Below, one piece after another: positions 1 through 7,390 of a stretch of DNA of 17,813 nucleotides. Every line of letters starts with the position of its first letter. The stretch's first letter is position 1. Source of the stretch: JABCYV01 sp035512155 (GTDB taxonomy: Bacteria > Acidobacteriota > Terriglobia > Terriglobales > Acidobacteriaceae); NCBI GenBank assembly GCA_035512155.1, contig DATKEN010000102.1, positions 1 through 17,813 of the forward strand, written 5' to 3'. The notes beneath the pieces were generated by a model, which saw only the letters and a list, made by a program, of their open reading frames with translations, had not been told where the DNA came from and ran no database searches. Made by a program: the position numbers and the translations under genes.

Positions 1-1
1 T

Positions 2-40
2 CGGTTCACTCTTCTTGGCAGAATTGTTATCCTTCTTCAA
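2..40 (-). CDS. Start of an unidentified gene, cut by the left edge
   Basis: On the minus strand a TTG at 40-38 opens a frame reading MKKDNNSAKKSEP before the window ends. It is preceded by AGGAG (plus 48-52) with a 7-base spacer, which is good Shine-Dalgarno geometry. The lysine-rich, polar beginning is compatible with a cytoplasmic protein, but 13 codons do not allow identification. The gene lies downstream of the kinase in the same orientation, about 320 bases away, so it probably has its own promoter. The start is inferred from ribosome-binding-site geometry only; sequence beyond the edge could show that the frame closes. Confidence 0.45.
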   Translation of the reverse strand, partial: MKKDNNSAKKSEP

Positions 41-359
41 GGTCGATCTCCTTTTTCTCTGATTGCACCTTTGAGTGCGTTGATCAACGGTAGCTTATGG
101 CCATCCGTGATCGGGGATCGACCTTCTCATTCCATCTGATAACAACAGTCAGGCGGAAACACGGGTCGCGTACCGGAGCGAAAAAGGCGCCCTCAGCAGT
201 CGAGTGGCTCCAAACCGACGCAAGGCAAAAAGCTTGAGAGCATACTTCAGGTCGACGCCATGTACTGGCTAAACTCGTCTCGCCTTTGAGATGCTATCGC
301 GAATGTGCTGCTCACGGTATGCCAGGCCTTTTACGCAGTGCGGGGGTAGAAGACATGTT
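41..359. other. Intergenic region with no recognised gene
   Basis: Apart from the ribosome binding site at 48-52 for the partial gene, nothing convincing is visible here. There is no strong hairpin with a T-run after the kinase stop codon and no clear -35/-10 pair. An inverted pair, GGTCGATC at 41-48 and GATCGACC near 117-124, flanks the leader but is probably chance. Short open frames reaching into this stretch have no ribosome binding site or recognisable protein character. Confidence 0.5.
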
Positions 360-2996
360 TCAGGGGGCTTCAAAGTCGAGAGCGTAAACTTCCTGAGTCC
401 CGATGTCGCGCATGAGCAATGGCGCGCCATCAGGAGTAATGCCGCTCCACGAGATCCAAGGCGTGACGACGCGGCGGAACTCCTTCAGACTGGCCACCCG
501 TTCCAGTTTGCGCTCCGCAACCCGGACCCGAAAGACAGCAGGATCGGCGCTCGAACCGGTATCGAAGTACACGTACTTGCCGTCGCCCAACCACTGCGTG
601 AAGCCGATGTTGCCTTTTACCAGTTCCGACCACTCTTGGCTGGCAAAGCTGTAAAGCATTAGCTGCTGACCGTCCTCTGAAGTGGCGACCAGGAAGCGCC
701 CGTCGGGAGAGGGTGCGGACCACAACTTCCCCCCTAAATCGAGGATGGGTGAGACCTTCCCACTCTTCAGGTCGGCGGAGAAAACCGAGCGTGCGCCGTT
801 AACGAGGTCGTCAAAGAGAAGGCTCTTGCCGTCGGCAGTCCAATCCACTCGCGTGAGAAGGAAATTTGCCTGGGCCAACTCCCTCGCCTCTCCACCCGCC
901 GCCGATATCAAATCGATGCGCAGGCTCTTGTTGCCGTTTTCAAGATCCAAAAAGGCGATCTGCTGCCCGTCGGGCGACCAACGCGGCCGGGTAGCCAACA
1001 TCGGAGCGGTGGTTAGCTGCAACTTTTCAGTCCCGTCCACGCGGCTTCGCCACAAGTTTCCGTCGGGGAAGGTGACGTATGCGACCCACCGTCCATCACG
1101 CGAGAAGCTGACGTCGCCAGCGGAGATGCCACCCAGGAACGGTACAAACTGGCCGGATCTGGCGTCGTAGCGAATCAGTTCAGCGCGGGGCTGCTCTCCC
1201 ACCACAAAAATCTGCTTGCCGTCGGCGCTGGGCTGGGGCGAATGGAACGAGATCGGGCCTGCGGTCAGAGGGACGGGTTCGTGGCTCACCTTATGAAGGA
1301 GACTTCCCTTTTCGCGGATCGCCCAAATATCGCTTCGGTTGTTGCGGAAGGCCTCAAAGAGAAAATAGCTCCCGTCCGGAGTCCATGTGCCGTTCGATGC
1401 GCCAGTGGCCGCTTTCCATCCGGGCAATAATTCGTGGAGTCCTGTGCCCTCGGTCGACATTTCCCAGAGCGTGAGGGAGTTTGGGTCGTTCACGGTAAGA
1501 CGTACAGTGCGCCCATCGGGAGACAAGCGCAGCCAGTAAGGGGCGCCATGCGTTCCGACTAGCCTGCGTGTGCCTGTCTTTCCGACGAGAAAGATGTCGT
1601 TGCGATGGGGAATGAGCAAATCCCCACCCGGCATCCAAAGGGAGTCCTCTCCTGTCAGGTCGCTAAGCCGCCGTGGAGATCCACCCAGCACGGGCAAGGC
1701 CCACAGAGGCTGGTCGAGTTCGTAGCCAGTGAAGCTACCAATCAGCAGCTCCGACTTGTCGGGCGACATGTTGTTCAGGGTGATGTTGGGGAAAGAGGTG
1801 ACGATCGGGACCGTTTCCCCGCCAGCGGCTGAAACCTGACCGATCACATAGCGGCCGTTGACATTTTCTTCGAAATACAAGCGCGGGCCATCGGTCTGGA
1901 CGATGGTTGCGACTTGGCCGAAGAAGTTCTTCTGCTGGCCGTCGTGTGTAATCTGGTTGTAACCGATGACTTTGGGCGGGGACAACGTGGGGCGCAGAAC
2001 ATAGGCCGCAGCCGCGATCATTATGAGCACGGCGCCGGCGACAACGGCAAGCTTGCTGCCGGAATGGGCAGGTGCGGCGGCAGGAAATGCGTGCACCGAG
2101 GATGCCGGGAGGGTCCCAGCGCGCCCGGATTCAATCTCCCGCCGCAGGCGCTTCAGATCAACGCCCGTGTCGAATGCATTCTGATAGCGTAGCTTGGGGT
2201 CTTTTTCGAGCGCCTTGTTGATGATGTCTTCCAGCTTCGGCGGCAAGGCAGGATTCAGCCGGAGCGGTGGAACGGGAGCCCGGTTGAGAATGGCATCGAA
2301 GACCTTTGCTGTTGTGTTCCCGGAGAAAGCTGGTACACCAGTGGCCATCTCGTAGAGGACCGCGCCAAAAGAAAAAAGGTCCGTGCGAGCGTCGAGTTCT
2401 TCGCCGGAGGCTTGCTCGGGCGACATGTAGGCAATGGTGCCGACGGTCGTTCCGGGACTTGTCAGTTGGGCCTCGCTCATCAGCGTGGGTGCAGCACCCA
2501 GCGATGCCACCGAACTGTGCTGCTCCGCGGCCACCTTCGCCAAGCCGAAGTCGAGAATTTTGGCGTGCCCGCGCTGGGTCACAAAAATATTTCCCGGCTT
2601 GATGTCGCGATGGGTAATTCCCTTGGCGTGCGCTGCTTCGAGTCCTTCCGCTATCTCGACGGCTAGGCCGAGGAGTTGCTCAATAGGCAGTGGCTTGGAG
2701 AAGATACAATCACGCAGACTCTTGCCTTCTAGCAACTCCATCGCGATGAAGAATCTGCCGTTATGCTTGCCGATGTCATAAATGGTAGAGATGTTGGGAT
2801 GATTCAAAGCGGAGGCGGAGCGCGCTTCACGGCGAAGACGCTCCAGCGCTTGTGAGTCTCGCGCCAACTCTTCGGGCAGGAATTTCAGAGCTACGAAGCG
2901 GCCAAGTTCCGAATCCTCGGCTTTGAAGACCACCCCCATACCCCCACCTCCGATCTTCTCAACGATGCGGTAGCGCGAGATGGTCTGGCCGATCAT
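360..2996 (-). CDS. Transmembrane Ser/Thr protein kinase with TolB/WD40-like propeller
   Basis: This 878-residue protein is a Hanks-type Ser/Thr kinase joined through a membrane helix to a beta-propeller. Visible kinase motifs: glycine loop GGGGMG (16-21), ATP-binding K38, helix-C E57, catalytic HRDIKPGN (129-136), DFG (149-151) and MSPEQ (191-195). A basic juxtamembrane stretch (281-292) and an Ala/Pro linker lead to one hydrophobic helix at about 315-333. The rest carries at least eight TolB/WD40-like motifs (SPDGR, TPDGS, SADGK, SRDGR, SPDGQ, TADGK and similar), expected outside the membrane as a ligand-sensing or protein-binding propeller. The architecture is common in Acidobacteria; substrate and signal cannot be read from sequence. 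It is monocistronic by orientation and spacing. No Shine-Dalgarno precedes the ATG, and a strong promoter ends only ten bases upstream. The start cannot be moved far inward without losing the glycine loop. Confidence 0.93.
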   Translation of the reverse strand: MIGQTISRYRIVEKIGGGGMGVVFKAEDSELGRFVALKFLPEELARDSQALERLRREARSASALNHPNISTIYDIGKHNGRFFIAMELLEGKSLRDCIFSKPLPIEQLLGLAVEIAEGLEAAHAKGITHRDIKPGNIFVTQRGHAKILDFGLAKVAAEQHSSVASLGAAPTLMSEAQLTSPGTTVGTIAYMSPEQASGEELDARTDLFSFGAVLYEMATGVPAFSGNTTAKVFDAILNRAPVPPLRLNPALPPKLEDIINKALEKDPKLRYQNAFDTGVDLKRLRREIESGRAGTLPASSVHAFPAAAPAHSGSKLAVVAGAVLIMIAAAAYVLRPTLSPPKVIGYNQITHDGQQKNFFGQVATIVQTDGPRLYFEENVNGRYVIGQVSAAGGETVPIVTSFPNITLNNMSPDKSELLIGSFTGYELDQPLWALPVLGGSPRRLSDLTGEDSLWMPGGDLLIPHRNDIFLVGKTGTRRLVGTHGAPYWLRLSPDGRTVRLTVNDPNSLTLWEMSTEGTGLHELLPGWKAATGASNGTWTPDGSYFLFEAFRNNRSDIWAIREKGSLLHKVSHEPVPLTAGPISFHSPQPSADGKQIFVVGEQPRAELIRYDARSGQFVPFLGGISAGDVSFSRDGRWVAYVTFPDGNLWRSRVDGTEKLQLTTAPMLATRPRWSPDGQQIAFLDLENGNKSLRIDLISAAGGEARELAQANFLLTRVDWTADGKSLLFDDLVNGARSVFSADLKSGKVSPILDLGGKLWSAPSPDGRFLVATSEDGQQLMLYSFASQEWSELVKGNIGFTQWLGDGKYVYFDTGSSADPAVFRVRVAERKLERVASLKEFRRVVTPWISWSGITPDGAPLLMRDIGTQEVYALDFEAP

Positions 2997-3005
2997 TGGG
3001 CTGAA

Positions 3006-3034
3006 ATCTTAGGGCTGCTGCTAGGGCAAGTCAA
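3006..3034 (-). promoter_or_regulatory. Sigma70-type promoter of the kinase gene, near-leaderless
   Basis: Reading the minus strand, TTGACT (plus 3029-3034) and TAAGAT (plus 3006-3011) are separated by exactly 17 bases. These are close matches to the -35 and -10 consensus. Transcription would start about 5-8 bases after the -10 box, at roughly plus 2998-3001, leaving only 2-5 bases before the ATG at 2996. That fits the absence of a ribosome binding site. The motif match is direct; promoter activity and leaderless translation are inferred. Confidence 0.7.
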
Positions 3035-3148
3035 TGAAGGCGCGATGGTTGGTGGAGATTGTGCAGGGTAGTTGACGAAAAGTCGCGATTACACCAACAA
3101 TCCGGTCGTGAGTGTAAGCGCTATTCTCGTCCGCAATGCCGCCGACCG

Positions 3149-3178
3149 AAAAAATAAGGGCGACCTCTCGGCCGCCCT
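3149..3178 (-). terminator. Rho-independent terminator of the outer-membrane protein gene
   Basis: On the minus strand a nine-base stem (AGGGCGGCC / GGTCGCCCT, one G-U pair) closes a GAGA tetraloop and is followed by TTATTTTTT. The arms are plus 3170-3178 and 3157-3165. It begins 24 bases after the beta-barrel gene ends and separates that gene from the kinase promoter. Confidence 0.85.
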
Positions 3179-3201
3179 GGGAGTTGCCAACTTCTAAGTC
3201 G

Positions 3202-3720
3202 TTAGTAGCGGATCAGAAGTCCGGTGGAGATCCGCATGTTGTTGTTATCGCTGTTTCCATTGGCATGCAGCGAGAGCCAGTCAAACTGGAGAGCGCGAAT
3301 GCCGATATGGCGGGTGGCGGTCACGTCCACACCGCCTCCGAACATCATGGCAAATCCGTTGCCAGATCCCGAAGCGCCAGCAAATGACGCAGAGCTGTGG
3401 AAGCCGCCCGCCAGGAAGTGCGCGAACGGGGTAAAGGTCCGATTTTGACGCAGGGAGACCACTGGCCCGAAGGTGTAAGTGTAGTTATTGAAACTTACGC
3501 CATTTTGGGTCTTATAGGCGCCGCTGAAATCGCCGGTCACGCCGAACCAACGGTTAAGGTTTCCGGTGAGGGCTGTGTCCCAGCCGTTTGCGTTCAGGCC
3601 ACCATCGAAGCGGGTGTACTGATAGCCACCGAAGAATTCCGCTTTTGGCGCATTCTCCTGCGCGAATGCGGTCAACGAAAACATTCCGAACAACAAAGCG
3701 AACCCGATAAGCTTGCGCAT
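3202..3720 (-). CDS. Small outer-membrane beta-barrel protein
   Basis: This 172-residue protein starts with a clear signal peptide: charged MRK, a hydrophobic core, and an AFA|Q cleavage site after residue 20. The rest alternates polar and aromatic/hydrophobic residues in short strands rich in Gly, Asn, Phe and Tyr (for example FFGGYQYTRF, WFGVTGDFSGAY, FTPFAHFLAGGF). It ends in LLIRY, and a terminal aromatic residue is typical of barrels inserted by the BAM complex. Length suggests an eight-stranded OmpA/OmpX-like or porin-type barrel without a peptidoglycan-binding domain. The ATG is supported by GGAGGAG (plus 3728-3734) seven bases upstream. It is a single-gene unit closed by a strong terminator. 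A weak TATACG-like -10 lies about 100 bases upstream. Function beyond an outer-membrane role is unknown. Confidence 0.8.
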   Translation of the reverse strand: MRKLIGFALLFGMFSLTAFAQENAPKAEFFGGYQYTRFDGGLNANGWDTALTGNLNRWFGVTGDFSGAYKTQNGVSFNNYTYTFGPVVSLRQNRTFTPFAHFLAGGFHSSASFAGASGSGNGFAMMFGGGVDVTATRHIGIRALQFDWLSLHANGNSDNNNMRISTGLLIRY

Positions 3721-4000
3721 TATTGCGCTCCTCCAAGTTGAATTCGCACTCTTCTCCGGTCATGCTACCCGCTGGCGCACGCCAACTGACGTCAGCCTGC
3801 GCTGAAGGCCAAGTGCTACGTATAGTGAAATCCAAAATGGGAAAGTCGACAAATAACTGAAGACAAAGAGCCTTGGTCCTTTAGTAACAATGGGCGTAGT
3901 AACTATGTGTGGCTCAGCCTGCAGGTTAAGGTTTCCAAGTTTGCCTTCTTCTAATGGGCGCTACATCGAACGGACTCTCATGGGGACGAGACCTTGCTGC

Positions 4001-5293
4001 TTACCGCGATGGCGGAACAGCGTCTCGGAGGGCTGAACTCTTCAGTGGCTGACTAGCGACGAATCGCGCGACCTGTTCTGATTGCGGCTCTTCCGGCGGA
4101 TGCCTGCGGAGCACAGGACCGTTGGTCACGCCGTCTCCGGAGCGATGCCGGCGCAGGATCGGTCGATCCGCCCAAGCGAGTCTGGCTTTCACGATCTGGA
4201 ACTCGCTGGTATCGACAACATAGTCACCCCGGCTGGGCAGAAAAGTGGAAATCTCAGTCTGCGCTTTCTGGATGCGCTCTTCAATCGGCGGATAATAGGA
4301 GAATGCGTGAGCGACTTGGTTATGCAACGGCACCCTAGCGAGAAAACTGACAGCGGGCAGAGCTTTGGCGAGGCGCGCGTGCGCCTGGGCTTCTTTGCTG
4401 TGCAATTTTTCTAAAGCTTCGAGAAATGCCTGCGGATCGTATCCCGCGGCATACATATATTCGAGTCCGAGTAGATCGGCTTCAATCTCGGCGTCGCGGC
4501 TGAATTTCTTTAAGCTCAATGGAGCTATCTGTTCGATTCCGAACCCGGCAGGGCCCAGGTGACCAAGCGGAATCGAAATCATATTCCAAGCGTGCTTGCG
4601 GGTGGCGGACCGGGTCACGTGCCGTGCGGCGACGTGTGCGATCTCATGCGCCATCAGACCGGCAAGCTCCGCTTCGCTCTCGACCTCCATGATCAGTCCT
4701 TTGTCGACATACAGGAAGCCACCTGGCAGGCTGAAGACTTTGAGTTCCGGGGAATCGATCACCTTGATGGTGAAAGGCACCTCAGCGTCAGAGTTTCTGG
4801 CGAGTTTTTGGCCTAGAAGGTTTACGTAGTCATTGAGATCGGGATCGGCAACTAATTTCGCCTGGCGATCAATCGCCGCTGCCATCGCCTCTCCCAGAGC
4901 GCGCTCTTTCTGCAACGAGTAGAGATTCACGCCATCGCCAATGCCCCGGTTCCCAATGCGATCGATATCGTACTTATCAGACTTCTTTGTCTTTCCTTCA
5001 GCACTGGGTTGGGTCTGAGAAGTAGAGGTGGCTGAATTTGAGGCTTGCACCTCGATTTTGGGCTCGGCAGGTGCGGAAGCATCCGAAGCGGCTAGAGGTA
5101 GCACGCAGAGTAGGACAGCGGCGGTACAGATCGCGAGTCGTCTGGCTATGAAAATCTTTTCACATAGGGGCAAAAGATTTGACGTGTACGGCAGGGCGGC
5201 GAGGCTTAAGTCAGCGCGGCAAGAATACTTACAGGGAGCTACGGCAGCTTCAGCTTCTTGGAAAGACTGGCGACCGCGCGCGGCAAGAGCCAC
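4001..5293 (-). CDS. Secreted M48 family zinc metallopeptidase
   Basis: The HEIAH motif at 216-220 supplies two zinc-binding histidines and the catalytic glutamate. The downstream SRDAEIEAD (265-273) supplies the third ligand, E269, in the ExxxD arrangement of the BepA/YfgC and Oma1 branch of M48. The preceding VFSLPGGFLYVDKGLI (187-201) is also typical of the family. A hydrophobic stretch at about 51-70 after KIFIARR looks like a signal peptide, so the enzyme should act in the periplasm, probably in envelope protein quality control. There are no TPR repeats. The tail contains two similar segments, RPILRRH and GPVLRRH (377-398). The start is uncertain: GTG at 5293 has a GAGGTG site five bases upstream but puts 50 odd residues before the signal peptide. 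TTG at 5173 gives a normal signal peptide but has no ribosome binding site. Confidence 0.88.
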   Translation of the reverse strand: MALAARGRQSFQEAEAAVAPCKYSCRADLSLAALPYTSNLLPLCEKIFIARRLAICTAAVLLCVLPLAASDASAPAEPKIEVQASNSATSTSQTQPSAEGKTKKSDKYDIDRIGNRGIGDGVNLYSLQKERALGEAMAAAIDRQAKLVADPDLNDYVNLLGQKLARNSDAEVPFTIKVIDSPELKVFSLPGGFLYVDKGLIMEVESEAELAGLMAHEIAHVAARHVTRSATRKHAWNMISIPLGHLGPAGFGIEQIAPLSLKKFSRDAEIEADLLGLEYMYAAGYDPQAFLEALEKLHSKEAQAHARLAKALPAVSFLARVPLHNQVAHAFSYYPPIEERIQKAQTEISTFLPSRGDYVVDTSEFQIVKARLAWADRPILRRHRSGDGVTNGPVLRRHPPEEPQSEQVARFVASQPLKSSALRDAVPPSR

Positions 5294-5340
5294 TGAATCA
5301 CCTCAACGCGAGACTCCGTTGCACATAGAGGCCGATGCGT

Positions 5341-5361
5341 TGTAGTTCTGCTCTTACTACA
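5341..5361. repeat. Short dyad upstream of the M48 peptidase gene
   Basis: TGTAGT (5341-5346) and ACTACA (5356-5361) form a perfect inverted repeat around nine bases. It lies about 50 bases upstream of the GTG start of the peptidase gene, in the 125-base gap behind the CHAD-HD gene. No T-run follows, so it is not a typical terminator. It could be an operator, or chance. Confidence 0.3.
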
Positions 5362-5418
5362 GTGCACGAATGAGTCCAAAGTGCAGGGTGCAAAGAATCG
5401 CGCTGGAGGTGGCGGCTT

Positions 5419-7014
5419 CTACCTTCGCGGACCTTTGGCTGTCTTCACGACCAGCGGCCTCACCATTACTGGGCGCTTATAGACTAGTTCCAGAAGATGG
5501 CGGGCTCCGGCAATGCGCTCGGCGACGCGGTCGCGAGGAGAATAGCCTTGGGCAGCGACTGCCAGAAAACCGTTCTGTGGCGCGACGTGCAGGCGCTGAA
5601 TTCGGCCCTCGCGATTGGAATCGAAGGCGTCCGCCAAACGTAATATTCCAGCAAGCCGCAGCACAGTCTGACGTTGTTCAGAGGTAAGTCCACGCAAAGA
5701 CGCCTGGCCAGCATGCGGCAACGCGCCCTGATGGTAACGGGAGACAACTGCTGCCATGTGCAAGCTTTCGGCGCTCCAACCTGCCGGAGGCTTAAGCCGG
5801 TTGATCAATTGATAAGTAGCTTTGTGGGATTTCTTTTCTCGCTTCGATCGCCCGACGTCATGCAGCAAGGCTGCGACCTGCAGAATGGCGCGTTGATCAA
5901 TATGACTCTGAACTGGATGACTCGAATCGGGATGAGTCGAATCGCCATGGTTCGAGTTCCGACGGTTTGCTTCGGTAGGACTCCGTTTGATCGGCAAGCC
6001 GTCGTAGAGCTGCAGCGCCAGCCTGGTCACGCGATCGGAATGCTTGAAGTCGGGATCGAGGACCGACGCCCACAGGCGGAGCCGGTGCAGCGCGGCGGCC
6101 TGGATTTGCTTGCCCTGCGGCAGTTCTGCCCGCCAGACCTGCCATAGAGAATCCTTGCCCGTTACCTCGTCCTTATATTTGTCGATTCGCGATGTGCGTT
6201 CTTGAATAATGCGGGCGTGCCAGCGTGAGTGGGCTGCTGCGTCGGGAAACGCGTTCACCTGCAGAGCGGTGGACCAAACAACATCGAGGTCATGGACTTC
6301 TCCGAGGAGGTCCTGCAGTTCCTTGAGATCATCGCTCCAGGCGCCGTGCTGCTGCGGCAGAAAATTCTCTACAATGTAGCGGAAGCGCTTGATCCCGATG
6401 CGCAGGCTGTGGAACGCAACCTGAGAGCGATTCCGCAGAGCCCGACGATGCAAGTCGTGGGCCTCAATCCAACGCTCAAGAGCGAGGTGCTTGAAGATGT
6501 CGCTGCCAAGCCGCAGCCGGGACGCTCTGCGGGGGAGCGTCTTGCTCCAGCGTCTCCACTGTTTGCGGTCGAAGTCCTCGAGGGCCTGAGCGGATTCCTG
6601 CTTGAACTGGGCCTCGCGAATGGCGAGGAATTGCAGCAATTTACTAGTCACCGGGTCACCGGGGCTGTCCAGGCGATGCATCCATTCTTCCATCACTTGC
6701 GTGTCCCGCAGATCTCCCAAACGGCTGAAGAGAGCCTTACCGGATTTCTTCATTTGCTTCCAAGTTGGATCGGGATCAATGGCCATGATGCCGTCGGCCA
6801 TCGAGCGGCAACGGCGTAAGGCAACCCGCAAGTCGTGTACCGGATCAGGGGCGAAATCCACGCTGGCGCGTTCACACTCTTCGAGCACGCGGTCCATCCA
6901 GAAGGCCAAGCCGATCTTATTTACAGACTTCGCCTTTTCGGACTTCTGGGTCGTGGGCTTCGCCGGGGACGGGACGGAGGCAGAGGGAGAAAGAGATTTT
7001 GCTGGCGAGGACAT
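5419..7014 (-). CDS. CHAD domain fused to Ppx/GppA-type HD domain (polyphosphate-related)
   Basis: This 531-residue cytoplasmic protein has three parts. After a low-complexity Ser/Pro/Lys start (1-30), residues about 33-300 form a CHAD domain: an all-helical, strongly basic region with conserved histidines in VHDLRVALRRCR (59-70) and FHSLRIGIKRFRY (201-213). CHAD domains are known to bind polyphosphate granules. A linker at 353-372 carries four histidine-spaced pentapeptides. Residues about 305-515 resemble the C-terminal HD domain of Ppx/GppA exopolyphosphatases: H325 (HSDRVTRLALQLYDGL), HD at 385-386 (LLHDVGR), H397, YHQGALP (427-433) and LRLADAFD (458-465). The actin-like ATPase half of Ppx/GppA is absent. 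A role in binding and possibly sensing or turning over polyphosphate or related nucleotides is inferred. The ATG at 7014 has only a weak upstream site. Confidence 0.85.
   Translation of the reverse strand: MSSPAKSLSPSASVPSPAKPTTQKSEKAKSVNKIGLAFWMDRVLEECERASVDFAPDPVHDLRVALRRCRSMADGIMAIDPDPTWKQMKKSGKALFSRLGDLRDTQVMEEWMHRLDSPGDPVTSKLLQFLAIREAQFKQESAQALEDFDRKQWRRWSKTLPRRASRLRLGSDIFKHLALERWIEAHDLHRRALRNRSQVAFHSLRIGIKRFRYIVENFLPQQHGAWSDDLKELQDLLGEVHDLDVVWSTALQVNAFPDAAAHSRWHARIIQERTSRIDKYKDEVTGKDSLWQVWRAELPQGKQIQAAALHRLRLWASVLDPDFKHSDRVTRLALQLYDGLPIKRSPTEANRRNSNHGDSTHPDSSHPVQSHIDQRAILQVAALLHDVGRSKREKKSHKATYQLINRLKPPAGWSAESLHMAAVVSRYHQGALPHAGQASLRGLTSEQRQTVLRLAGILRLADAFDSNREGRIQRLHVAPQNGFLAVAAQGYSPRDRVAERIAGARHLLELVYKRPVMVRPLVVKTAKGPRR
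5901..5960. repeat. Four degenerate 15-base tandem units in the CHAD-HD linker
   Basis: Four consecutive 15-base units lie here; the middle two, GATGACTCGAATCGG (5916-5930) and GATGAGTCGAATCGC (5931-5945), differ at two positions. On the coding minus strand they give NSNHG, DSTHP, DSSHP and VQSHI, so a histidine recurs every five residues. The block lies between the first HD-domain helix (H325) and the HD pair (385-386), where exopolyphosphatase-type HD domains have a loop. It is an in-frame expansion and does not disturb the frame. Confidence 0.75.
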
Positions 7015-7041
7015 GTTGATGAGCTATTCTCGCCGCCCCGG

Positions 7042-7064
7042 GGAATTAATTCCAGTGCTACTGG
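7042..7064. repeat. Adjacent palindromes upstream of the CHAD-HD gene
   Basis: GGAATTAATTCC (7042-7053) is a perfect 12-base palindrome. It overlaps a second dyad, CCAGT-gct-ACTGG (7052-7064). Together they lie 28-50 bases upstream of the CHAD-HD start codon, a natural place for a repressor or activator site. No regulator gene is adjacent, and the function is a guess from position and symmetry. Confidence 0.35.
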
Positions 7065-7091
7065 TCCAAGTAGGCCGTGGGGAGCCGTATT

Positions 7092-7384
7092 TTGAACGAT
7101 GGGGTGATCGGAAACTGCACTGACTATTACAGCGAAGTCGCGAAGCAAATGGGGTCCCAATACTTTGATTTGGGGGAGCCTGGAATTCGATGACTGGGGC
7201 GGAGCGGTGGGCAGCGAATCAGTCCTTCCTCGACAACATAATCTCACAAGGAGGCACGTTCGGGCTGGTCACTCTACTGGGGAAAGTCAGAGAAGAGAGT
7301 TATTTGCAGAAGGAGATTCAGCACTTGACCGCACACGGGTATAAGGTCGGCTGTAACGGCACGCAGTTGCTTCCAGCAGGATAA
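7092..7384 (+). pseudogene. Frameshifted C-terminal remnant of a polymorphic toxin
   Basis: Two overlapping frames make one recognisable domain. The first (from about TTG 7092, GGGAG seven bases upstream, or GTG 7104) reads VIGNCTDYYSEVAKQMG then SQYFDLG. The second resumes as AWNSMTGAERWAANQSFLD and ends in the TAA at 7382-7384. From memory, the order VIG, a Trp, AERWAAN..FLD..I..G, SY..E...L, GY, LLP is the pattern of toxin tips at the C-termini of RHS, filamentous or phage-like secreted proteins; this needs a search. The long N-terminal carrier is absent: a stop at 7071 and the CHAD-HD promoter region lie directly upstream. The break is at GGGGG (7172-7176), where one extra G would join the frames. 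It is thus an orphan toxin tip, probably inactive. The gene ending six bases before the next start codon supports a toxin-immunity pair. Confidence 0.6.
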
Positions 7385-7390
7385 TCCAGA

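Noticed and set aside
1..111. Plus-strand open frame at the left edge
   Set aside because: Ser/Cys-rich translation without protein character; the minus strand offers a start codon with a good ribosome binding site instead.
3798..3850. Promoter for the outer-membrane protein gene around a TATACG box
   Set aside because: The -10 matches only four of six positions and no -35 lies at a normal distance, so I do not list it as a feature.
5239..5301. 20-residue peptide MIQWLLPRAVASLSKKLKLP overlapping the start of the M48 gene
   Set aside because: It looks amphipathic, but its GTG has no properly spaced ribosome binding site, and such short frames are frequent by chance.
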